A stretch of DNA of 5,373 bases. It comes from Planctomycetota bacterium. GTDB taxonomy: Bacteria > Planctomycetota > Planctomycetia > Pirellulales > Thermoguttaceae. Under the pieces are notes generated by a model. That model was not told the origin of the DNA. It saw only the letters and a program-made list of their open reading frames with translations, and ran no database searches. The DNA lies in NCBI GenBank assembly GCA_013202535.1, contig JABMRP010000665.1, forward strand, positions 1-5,373, written 5' to 3'. Of this stretch, positions 1 to 4,906 are shown piece after piece (within the stretch, counting starts at the first letter, position 1; each line of letters opens with the position of its first letter). Both the position numbers and the translations under genes were made by a program.

Positions 1-64
1 CGCTCTTGCTGAACGTCTCGACAATGTCGCTCTTGGCGATACTCAGGCGGGATCGCGCGGCCAT
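1..64 (-). CDS. N-terminal 21 codons of an unidentified protein, possibly HU/IHF-like (partial)
   Basis: Read on the minus strand, an ATG at 64-62 opens a frame that starts MAARSRLSIAKSDIVETFSK and continues past the left edge. A good Shine-Dalgarno sequence, AAGGA at 76-72, lies 7 bases upstream, which supports this start. The segment AKSDIVETFSKS resembles the first helix of HU/IHF-family DNA-binding proteins, which often begin with a pattern such as K-(S/A)-(D/E)-(I/L)-(I/V)-E. That family compacts and bends DNA in the nucleoid. Twenty-one residues are too few to assign the family, so this is a suggestion only. The gene is divergent from the plus-strand gene at 739, and the palindrome cluster lies in the shared upstream region. 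Confidence 0.55.
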   Translation of the reverse strand, partial: MAARSRLSIAKSDIVETFSKS

Positions 65-160
65 GGAAATGTCCTTCTTCTTGTGGCTGGATATGCCAAT
101 AATCGATACTCGGAAGCAACAAGTGACTCACACACGACCTCTCCCTGGAATAGGATGCCA

Positions 161-190
161 GTGACAGGTAGTATGTATACTACCTGTCAC
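161..190. repeat. Palindrome P1, 14-bp perfect arms around GT
   Basis: The left arm GTGACAGGTAGTAT (161-174) is the exact reverse complement of 177-190, with only GT at 175-176 between them. The central 16 bases (GTAGTATGTATACTAC, 168-183) differ from the centre of P3 by one base. The almost absent loop fits a dimer-binding operator or a cruciform-forming site better than a normal RNA hairpin. Confidence 0.85.
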
Positions 191-288
191 CGCATGTTCT
201 GTCAAGGTCTGGGTTGCACCTATTTTGGAATGAGTCGGGTGTCGCAATAACATTGATAACAACATGTTACAGCACTCAGCGAATTCCT

Positions 289-336
289 GGTGGACGTCGA
301 AGATGAAGTATGTATACTTTATCTCCGACGTCCACC
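289..336. repeat. Palindrome P2, 23-bp near-perfect arms around GT
   Basis: The arms at 289-311 and 314-336 are reverse complements at 21 of 23 positions, with GT at 312-313 in the centre. The outer end of the arm is GGTGGACGTCG and the inner end is GAAGTAT. One of the two mismatches becomes a G-U pair if the plus strand is transcribed, and the other becomes one in the minus transcript. It shares the AGTATGTATACT core with P1, while the outer arm sequence is unrelated to P1 or P3. No T-run follows on either strand, so it is not a standard intrinsic terminator. Confidence 0.85.
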
Positions 337-353
337 GGGGACCGTAAAACACT

Positions 354-380
354 AAATAGATAAGCCTTACGAATCTATTT
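354..380. repeat. AT-rich inverted repeat, 8-bp arms
   Basis: AAATAGAT at 354-361 is the exact reverse complement of ATCTATTT at 373-380, with an 11-base spacer. It lies between palindromes P2 and P3 but does not contain their shared core. It could be an additional protein site. The weak A-T stem makes it a poor terminator candidate. Confidence 0.5.
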
Positions 381-400
381 TCGAGGAAGAGTCATCGTAG

Positions 401-428
401 TAAGTCGTAGTATATATACTACGACTTA
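401..428. repeat. Palindrome P3, perfect 28-bp palindrome
   Basis: The 28 bases at 401-428 equal their own reverse complement, with no spacer. The half is TAAGTCGTAGTATA. The centre GTAGTATATATACTAC (407-422) matches the centre of P1 at 15 of 16 positions. A partial direct repeat, TCGTAG, also occurs just outside at 395-400. The centres of P1, P2 and P3 are about 137 and 102 bases apart. Confidence 0.85.
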
Positions 429-490
429 TATGGAAAGAACGGCACAGACTGGGCAGAAAAATGAGCAGGCCATTTTCACGCCCCCCCCGC

Positions 491-613
491 TTAGGTGGAG
501 TTATTGCCGAAGTCGGTGAGCTTGAAGCTCCCTTCAACTTTGACCGTGCCTTCGGTGATGTCTCCCACGCTTCGCCAAAATTCCGTCTCGAAACTGCCAC
601 GGCCACGAACGAG
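491..613 (-). pseudogene. Orphan C-terminal-like coding fragment
   Basis: On the minus strand a frame of 40 codons runs from just after a TGA (616-614) to a TAA at 493-491. Its last residues include EFWRSVGDITEGTVKVEGSF followed by KLTDFGNNST, which has a natural beta-strand-like protein composition, unlike the R/S/G-rich readings of the other frames here. No ATG, GTG or TTG start with a ribosome binding site lies in the frame, and the frame upstream is closed by the TGA. I do not recognise the family. The simplest reading is the C-terminal remnant of a decayed or deleted gene. A chance open frame cannot be excluded. Confidence 0.35.
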
Positions 614-727
614 TCAAAACGGTGCATCCGGCCGGGCTAACACGATCGATGTCGACAGGGAACTTCTCGGCTCGTTCCGGCGTCCAAGATGAATCCTCGG
701 GAACACTTCTTCTCAGCTTCTCTTCTT

Positions 728-731
728 GGAG
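728..731 (+). promoter_or_regulatory. Ribosome binding site choosing the start at 739
   Basis: GGAG lies 7 bases upstream of the ATG at 739. An in-frame ATG at 622 would add 39 residues ahead of an obvious signal peptide and has no comparable site, so 739 is preferred. Confidence 0.65.
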
Positions 732-738
732 ATCACCC

Positions 739-1347
739 ATGCGACGCGGACTTGTGGCTTTGGCCGGTTGTGGACTTCTTCTCGTGATTCTTAGCTCGAC
801 TGTGACGGCGGCCCCACCGGCGGCGACCGGCGCGGAGGCGGAAAAGGCGGCGGCCCAGTGGTTGGACGGCCTGGGAAAGGACGGCCTGGTGCTCGTGGAA
901 AAGGCGGGAAAGGCCGACGAGCCCGGGTTCGTCGGCCGAAACGTGATCGGCCGGCAGAGCACCGTGTTCGTGCTCCACAAGCCGGGGTGGTACATGTCGC
1001 TGGGGTTCAGCGATGTGATCGAACCGGGCACTCCGCCGGCGACCGTGAGAGAACGGCTGAAGTACGTCGCCCTGGACCGCTTGCCCACGCCGGGGCTCGA
1101 TGTGCCGGGTTGGGAGATCCGCCCGCAAACGCCCGTGTCATCCTTCAAAGACGGCGTCGAGATCGTCGGCTATGCGGAGGGCCGAATCCAACTACGCGTG
1201 AAGACGAAGTTTTTCGCGCTTTACGGGCGGAACCCCAACGTGCTGGTCCCGGCCGACGCGCCGATGCCCCCGGGGACGTATTTTCAAATCCGCAAGGGTT
1301 TTCCCCTCGATCTAACCATCGACGCGCCTTTTGCCATGGGGAAGTGA
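739..1347 (+). CDS. Exported protein of unknown function, 202 residues
   Basis: The ATG at 739 has GGAG 7 bases upstream and begins a classical secretion signal: MRR, a hydrophobic stretch over residues 5-19, then a small-residue cleavage region TVTA near residues 21-24, followed by an Ala/Pro-rich linker. A short LAGC at residues 8-11 resembles a lipobox, but a strongly hydrophobic segment follows the Cys, so signal peptidase I cleavage is more likely than a lipoprotein. The mature part (about 25-202) is a mixed alpha/beta soluble protein with no further membrane segment and no catalytic motif that I can see. It holds an Ala-rich amphipathic start, a stretch with GWYMSLGFSDVIEPGTPP (residues 83-100) and a C-terminal region rich in Pro and Gly. 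I do not recognise a family. The codon use is GC-rich, like the native flanks. No operon partner is evident: the next gene is 146 bases away. Confidence 0.8.
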   Translation: MRRGLVALAGCGLLLVILSSTVTAAPPAATGAEAEKAAAQWLDGLGKDGLVLVEKAGKADEPGFVGRNVIGRQSTVFVLHKPGWYMSLGFSDVIEPGTPPATVRERLKYVALDRLPTPGLDVPGWEIRPQTPVSSFKDGVEIVGYAEGRIQLRVKTKFFALYGRNPNVLVPADAPMPPGTYFQIRKGFPLDLTIDAPFAMGK

Positions 1348-1410
1348 TTCGGTCGTAGGGGGGCTTGACCGGTACCCTCGCGGCGCTAGGATTCTCCCTG
1401 GCATGTCAAC

Positions 1411-1442
1411 GGCGGACAAGCCGCCCATGGCACCCTAATGGG
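1411..1442. repeat. Small GC-rich inverted repeats between genes
   Basis: GGCGG at 1411-1415 pairs with CCGCC at 1421-1425 around a 5-base loop, and the overlapping CCCAT at 1424-1428 pairs with ATGGG at 1438-1442. No T-run follows. This could be a weak hairpin in the 146-base gap between the secreted-protein gene and the mddA-like gene, but in GC-rich DNA it may be chance. Confidence 0.25.
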
Positions 1443-1480
1443 TCGTGTTTCCCGGGAACCCTAGAAGAACCGAACAAAGC

Positions 1481-1488
1481 AGGGGGAG
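1481..1488 (+). promoter_or_regulatory. Strong ribosome binding site choosing the start at 1494
   Basis: AGGGGGAG ends 5 bases before the ATG at 1494. The frame is open upstream to 1365, but that part is not membrane-protein-like, has no good site and does not resemble the family N-terminus. The start at 1494 is therefore preferred. Confidence 0.75.
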
Positions 1489-1493
1489 CATTG

Positions 1494-2261
1494 ATGGCGG
1501 CGAGACTTTCGATATTTGCCTACGGGCTGGTGGCCTACTCCGCGGCCATGGGGGCACTGCTCTATGCCATCGGGTTCGTCGGCAATGTTGTGGTTCCCAA
1601 GTCGATCGACTCCGGCGAGGTGGGATCCGTCGGCACGGCGATTCTGATCAATGTGTTGATACTGGCCGCGTTCGCCGTCCAGCATACGATCATGGCGCGC
1701 CCCGGCTTCAAGGCCCGATGGACCAAAATCGTGCCCGTCGCGATCGAACGCAGCACGTTCGTGCTCCTGGCCAGTGCGATTTTGATCTTGCTCTTCTGGC
1801 AGTGGCGGCCGATTCCCGCGGTCGTGTGGCGTTTCGAGCCGGAGTGGGCTCGGGCGATTGTCTACGGGGTGTCTTTCTTCGGGTGGTTCGTGGTCTTCTA
1901 TAGCAGTTTCCTGATCGACCATTTCGATCTATTTGGCCTGCGCCAGGTCGTCCTGCAGTTGCGTGGCAAGGAGTACACCCACCCGGTGTTCAGGACGGTC
2001 GGGGCCTATCATCTGGTTCGGCATCCGCTGATGTTGGGGCTGCTGATCGCGTTTTGGTTTGCACCGACGATGACCTACGGCCATCTCCTGTTCGCCGCGG
2101 TGACGACGGGCTACATCCTGATCGGTATCCAGTTGGAAGAGCGCGATCTGCGGGCAGCGCTGGGCGAGGAATACGCACACTATCGCAGCACGACGCCCAT
2201 GTTGCTGCCCGTCCAATGGAAGCGCTATCCCGGGCGCGAACACGTGTCGGGGCCGACTTGA
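1494..2261 (+). CDS. mddA: Membrane S-methyltransferase of the ICMT family, probable methanethiol S-methyltransferase
   Basis: The 255-residue protein has about six hydrophobic segments (near residues 7-29, 47-66, 89-103, 122-141, 176-192 and 196-212). The C-terminal half carries the pattern of the isoprenylcysteine carboxyl methyltransferase family: LVRHPLMLGLLIAFWFAP at residues 174-191 with the RHP motif at 176-178, then IQLEERDL at 212-219 with paired Glu at 215-216, and GEEYAHYR at 224-231. These regions bind S-adenosylmethionine in the family. The N-terminal features YAIGFVGNVVVPKSID (24-39), AVQHTIMARP (61-70) and LLFWQWRP (99-106) fit, from memory, the MddA branch, which methylates methanethiol to dimethyl sulfide. 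Length agrees with that branch. It stands alone on its strand and converges with the restriction-modification operon 20 bases downstream. A related ICMT-like enzyme with another thiol substrate remains possible. Confidence 0.72.
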   Translation: MAARLSIFAYGLVAYSAAMGALLYAIGFVGNVVVPKSIDSGEVGSVGTAILINVLILAAFAVQHTIMARPGFKARWTKIVPVAIERSTFVLLASAILILLFWQWRPIPAVVWRFEPEWARAIVYGVSFFGWFVVFYSSFLIDHFDLFGLRQVVLQLRGKEYTHPVFRTVGAYHLVRHPLMLGLLIAFWFAPTMTYGHLLFAAVTTGYILIGIQLEERDLRAALGEEYAHYRSTTPMLLPVQWKRYPGREHVSGPT

Positions 2262-2276
2262 AGTGTGGCCGCCGAC
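2246..2276 (+). terminator. Possible hairpin terminator between convergent genes
   Basis: GTCGGGGCC at 2246-2254 can pair with GGCC and CCGAC at 2267-2276 with one bulged G (2271) and a 12-base loop. It overlaps the stop codon of the mddA-like gene. A run of five T follows at 2287-2291, about 10 bases after the stem, which is further than usual for an intrinsic terminator. On the minus strand no T-run follows. The position between two convergent genes only 20 bases apart makes some termination function plausible. Confidence 0.3.
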
Positions 2277-2280
2277 AGTC

Positions 2281-3294
2281 TCACAGTTTTTGTGCTCGCT
2301 GGTGCGAATTTACCTTGAAAAGACGTCCGAAATTGTAACGCCATTGCAGAGCAAAGCTCATTCCAATAAGCCCGTCGAGCGGCCCACGTCTGAGGCGGTT
2401 CCATTCGTTGTCATTAGGTGGTCGGCCAGCGTCCTTTTGCGATTCGATAACCCAGTTGTCGGCAGCGTCTATCACCCCCAAATGCAGTGGCTTCACTTTC
2501 ACGAGTCGTTGCAGTGCCTCTTTGTGAGTGTCGGGTATAAGAGGTTTATCCCGTCGTTCTGCCTCCGCGTTCTTGCTGTCAAAGTCGCTGATCGCCTCCT
2601 GTACGCCCCGCCTAATTTCGTCCTCGTCTTGAAGTGTCTCGACCAGCTTGAGAATCCTCTTGGCCAGCCAATCACTTTGATTGACGTATGCGAGAAACCT
2701 GAAGATCTTCTTGGCCCAGGCTTCGTTCTCTTGGAGGAGCCATTCCCTATGAGTTCTTGCAATGCGGCATAAGTTCTCGTCGGCAATCTGGCTCTTTGTG
2801 AGATAACGCCATTTGATAATCTGTAAACGAAGCGGAGGCTTGTTCTTCGCGGTCTGGTAATCCGTAAGCAGAACGACAATATCGTATTCGCTGCCCAAGA
2901 GTCTTTCGTAGGCAGAGAAGAAGGGTTCGCTGGTGCAGTAGTTCTCCGATGGAGACTTAACACCCAAATCAAGGTCTGGCAGGTCAACGCCCCTGGCAGG
3001 GTTGATTCTCAGAGGCGGAATGCCCAAGCCACCAAAAAGGTTCTTTTCCAGCACCGCGACGAGCAGCATTTCGACAACGCTTCCTATCGTCTTACCGTCC
3101 AAATTGGGAAGCGTCCCGTCAGCTTTCAGTTTAGCGTACCAGTGGGGTAAGTGCCCGCCGTGCCCAATGCGAGTCAATACGGGCTTTAGTTTCCTTAAGC
3201 CGGTGCCTTTAAGAGCGGTATTGATTTGTGCGGCAAGCCCGCCAAGTCCGTTACGAATCAGTTTGCGAAGCTGCTTCTTACTTGGTTCAGGCAT
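2281..3294 (-). CDS. Probable type II restriction endonuclease, MutH/Sau3AI-like active site
   Basis: This 337-residue protein is the distal gene of the operon. Its ATG (3294-3292) overlaps the methyltransferase stop (3289-3287) by 8 bases, which suggests translational coupling; no strong ribosome binding site is seen. The family assignment rests on context plus one motif region: KTIGSVVE (68-75) with Glu75, then GVDLPDLDLGVKSPS (102-116) with Asp104, Asp107, Asp109 and Lys113. The layout G-x-x-x-E, then D-x-P-(D/E), then K nine residues after the first Asp resembles MutH and Sau3AI, members of the PD-(D/E)XK nuclease fold. At the usual second acidic position, two before Lys, there is Gly111, so Asp109 or a later Glu (117, 123 or 130) would have to supply the carboxylate. 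A core strand, YDIVVLL (137-143), follows. The C-terminal half is charged and helical and may recognise DNA. The recognition sequence cannot be read from the sequence. Sampled G+C is about 52%, below that of the flanks. Confidence 0.72.
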   Translation of the reverse strand: MPEPSKKQLRKLIRNGLGGLAAQINTALKGTGLRKLKPVLTRIGHGGHLPHWYAKLKADGTLPNLDGKTIGSVVEMLLVAVLEKNLFGGLGIPPLRINPARGVDLPDLDLGVKSPSENYCTSEPFFSAYERLLGSEYDIVVLLTDYQTAKNKPPLRLQIIKWRYLTKSQIADENLCRIARTHREWLLQENEAWAKKIFRFLAYVNQSDWLAKRILKLVETLQDEDEIRRGVQEAISDFDSKNAEAERRDKPLIPDTHKEALQRLVKVKPLHLGVIDAADNWVIESQKDAGRPPNDNEWNRLRRGPLDGLIGMSFALQWRYNFGRLFKVNSHQRAQKL

Positions 3295-4456
3295 CGGCGA
3301 ATAGTTCTTTCTGTCGCTCTTTGTTTGGTACTTGTCTAACTGAGAATCCCTTTGTCTTCAGTCGTCCGATTGCCCATTTGGCCATGGGTGGAGGAACGGC
3401 GTTCCCATAAAGCGAGTATTGATCGTATACCGAGACCGCTGAACAGTGGTCGTCGGGAAAGCCCTGCAGGCGAGCGTACTCCACGTTAGTCAAACGTCGG
3501 TATCGGTTGCCAACCTTATAGCGTTCATAATGTCGACTGGCAGTGCTTGTTAAGGTCGGAGCGACGCCGCTTATGCCAAACACTGTGTAGCCCATGCGAG
3601 CGCCGCCGCCCTGATTGGAGAGTATTTCGACGCCATCAACAAACTTGTTTCTTTCGGTGCTGTTACCTATTCGCTCAAGCGTGGATTCCGTGAAGTCGAA
3701 TTGCGATGGCACTTTGTCCTGCAGAACCTCGCGTAGCATTACCGTTGGTTGCGCTTCGGCAAATTCTCTAAGATTGGCCGAGAAAAACCGCGAGTCTCTG
3801 GCAAGTCCCCAGTTGGGGAACTTGGCGCCGTGTTTGCTTATGTCTTTCCATTCGTGCGGTGAATCTATCCAACCCAACTGAGTTCGCGATAGGCAGGAAA
3901 GGTCTTCCGGGGTAACAAGTCGAACTGGAAGCACGCGATGGCCGTTCTCCGGCTTGAGCAGGTCCACCCTTACCCCGGTAATGAGTACGCGTTTTCGATT
4001 CTGAGCAAGGCCGAAGTGTAGCGCGTTTACCAATCTCCATTCGATCAGGTAGTCAAGCTCGGCCAACGCAGCGAGTATCGTGGCGAAGTGAACGCCACGC
4101 TCCATGGTCAACAATCGTTTGACGTTTTCCAGAAGGAAACACTTTGGCCTGTGTTGTCGCAGCACATCGACCACGTAGCTGAAAAGCGTTCCCCTTGGGT
4201 CTTTGATCCCTCGTTTCTTGCCCGCACTACTAAACGGCTGGCAAGGAAACCCAGCTGTAAGCAAATCATGCGGTGGAATATCGCCGAGTTTCTCGCCGAT
4301 GTCACCTTCACTCAATTCCCCGTTACCGAACCGGCTGCGGTAGACTTTGCACGCCTTTGGACAAATGTCATTTGCCCATACCGTCTTGATGCCGAGCCTA
4401 TCTGCAGCTAGCTGGAATCCGCCGATTCCGGCGAACAGTTCCACTGTAGTTCTCAT
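3287..4456 (-). CDS. DNA (cytosine-5-)-methyltransferase of a type II restriction-modification system
   Basis: The 389-residue protein transfers a methyl group from S-adenosylmethionine to C5 of cytosine in a specific DNA site. All the main motifs of the family are present in order: motif I ELFAGIGGF (6-14), motif II around WANDI (27-31), motif IV GFPCQPFSSAGKKRG (69-83) with catalytic Cys72, motif VI ENV (110-112), motif VIII QNRKR (152-156), a variable target-recognition stretch of about 165 residues, motif IX RLTNVEYARLQGFPD (321-335) and motif X YGNAVPPPMAKW (350-361). It appears complete and active. The ATG at 4456-4454 directly follows the TGA of the vsr-like frame (4459-4457) with no gap, and only a weak GGA lies 10 bases upstream, so coupling to the upstream frame is likely. 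Its end overlaps the endonuclease start. This gene order means that methylation is translated before cutting, as expected for host safety. Target specificity is unknown. Confidence 0.95.
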   Translation of the reverse strand: MRTTVELFAGIGGFQLAADRLGIKTVWANDICPKACKVYRSRFGNGELSEGDIGEKLGDIPPHDLLTAGFPCQPFSSAGKKRGIKDPRGTLFSYVVDVLRQHRPKCFLLENVKRLLTMERGVHFATILAALAELDYLIEWRLVNALHFGLAQNRKRVLITGVRVDLLKPENGHRVLPVRLVTPEDLSCLSRTQLGWIDSPHEWKDISKHGAKFPNWGLARDSRFFSANLREFAEAQPTVMLREVLQDKVPSQFDFTESTLERIGNSTERNKFVDGVEILSNQGGGARMGYTVFGISGVAPTLTSTASRHYERYKVGNRYRRLTNVEYARLQGFPDDHCSAVSVYDQYSLYGNAVPPPMAKWAIGRLKTKGFSVRQVPNKERQKELFADA

Positions 4457-4621
4457 TCAGCTTTTTTCCAAGTCAAAGCAAAGTCGTTCCTTGAGTGACT
4501 TCAAGTCGCACGTTTCGCACTCCCATGCAACAATCACTCGCCAGCCCGCGTTAATTCTAGCAACAACCGAAACCTCCCAAAACGCTATCCCCCGACTTTT
4601 CTTTGCGCCCACGCCATGCAT
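4457..4621 (-). pseudogene. vsr: Truncated vsr (very short patch repair endonuclease), C-terminal part only
   Basis: A short minus-strand frame of 54 codons starts at an ATG (4621-4619) right after a TAG and ends with TGA immediately before the methyltransferase start. Its second half, INAGWRVIVAWECE (residues 23-36), is the conserved C-terminal signature of Vsr, the T:G mismatch endonuclease that repairs deaminated 5-methylcytosine and is often encoded beside cytosine methyltransferases. The upstream AFWE (13-16) may match the family's FW motif, but FW and GW are about 12 residues apart where I expect about 23, which points to an internal deletion. The catalytic N-terminal two-thirds of the usual protein of about 140 residues is absent: none of the three minus-strand frames to the right of 4621 resembles it. 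It is therefore probably non-functional as a nuclease, though it may still be translated to couple ribosomes onto the methyltransferase. Confidence 0.75.
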
Positions 4622-4906
4622 CTATCCCAGATTAACGGATTCCGTTGGGCTCAGGTCGTCCCCGCCAGACGGCAAAACCAGACCGGCGGGGTTGGGTTGC
4701 TCGATCCCGGACGCGGCGGGCCATGACGGTCTCTTCCTCGATCACGTTGCGTTATTCTACCCCCATGCGTATGCCGATAGTGTACCCCCGAGCCACAACA
4801 TGCGGCAAGTGACCTGGAGCGCGAAGGACGAAGAACGCGAGATCCGCTTCCGCCAAGCGGTCGCCGAAGCCGCCGGACTTCGGGGCCTTCCATGCCCGTG
4901 GGCACC
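4622..4906. other. Non-coding junction between the restriction-modification block and the TPR gene
   Basis: These 285 bases hold no convincing gene. They contain the short palindrome AACGGA-T-TCCGTT at 4634-4646 just beside the vsr break and a 7-bp GC inverted repeat at 4660-4691. Long open readings on both strands here are Arg/Ser/Pro-rich and look like GC-driven artefacts. A minus-strand reading that ends GGDDLSPTESVNLG before the TAG at 4624-4622 looks slightly protein-like but has no recognisable family. G+C rises from about 52% to the native level across this segment, so it probably contains one edge of the acquired block. Confidence 0.5.
4660..4691. repeat. GC-rich inverted repeat
   Basis: CCCCGCC at 4660-4666 is the reverse complement of GGCGGGG at 4685-4691, around an 18-base spacer that contains a duplicated CCAGAC. 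It lies about 215 bases downstream of the TPR gene on the minus strand. No T-run follows on that strand, so a terminator role is weak. Confidence 0.35.

Larger units (their letters stand above)
65..490. other. Low-GC intergenic region with palindrome cluster
   Basis: This stretch of about 425 bases separates the leftward gene ending its 5' side at 64 from the rightward reading frames. A hand count gives about 44% G+C over 121-480, against 65-73% in sampled lines of the gene at 739. I see no convincing coding frame: the open frames are short, have no ribosome binding site and have no recognisable protein character. What it does hold is three long palindromes (161-190, 289-336, 401-428), a separate AT-rich inverted repeat (354-380) and a run of eight C at 481-488. 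The low melting stability and symmetry suggest a regulatory or structural DNA function. Confidence 0.6.

Noticed and set aside
161..428. Palindromes as integron attC sites or a CRISPR array
   Set aside because: The attC core sites (GTTRRRY and RYYYAAC) are not at the palindrome ends. The units are not direct repeats with regular spacers, and no integrase or cas gene is present.
161..428. Palindromes as protelomerase telomere-resolution sites
   Set aside because: Long palindromes with TA-rich centres recall such sites, but three clustered copies inside continuous chromosome-like DNA and no resolvase gene make this unsupported.
481..488. Run of eight C as a phase-variation tract
   Set aside because: It is not inside a supported coding frame or between recognisable promoter elements, so there is nothing for slippage to switch. 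It may still be a sequencing-error hotspot.
534..1148. Long minus-strand open frame opposite the secreted-protein gene
   Set aside because: Its product is rich in Arg, Pro and Ser with no domain character. It is an antisense shadow of a GC-rich gene.
1365..1493. Upstream extension of the mddA-like protein
   Set aside because: The extra 43 residues are not membrane-like and do not fit the family, while a strong ribosome binding site precedes 1494.
2263..2772. Plus-strand frame opposite the endonuclease
   Set aside because: It has no ribosome binding site, lies antisense to a supported gene and has no recognisable domain.
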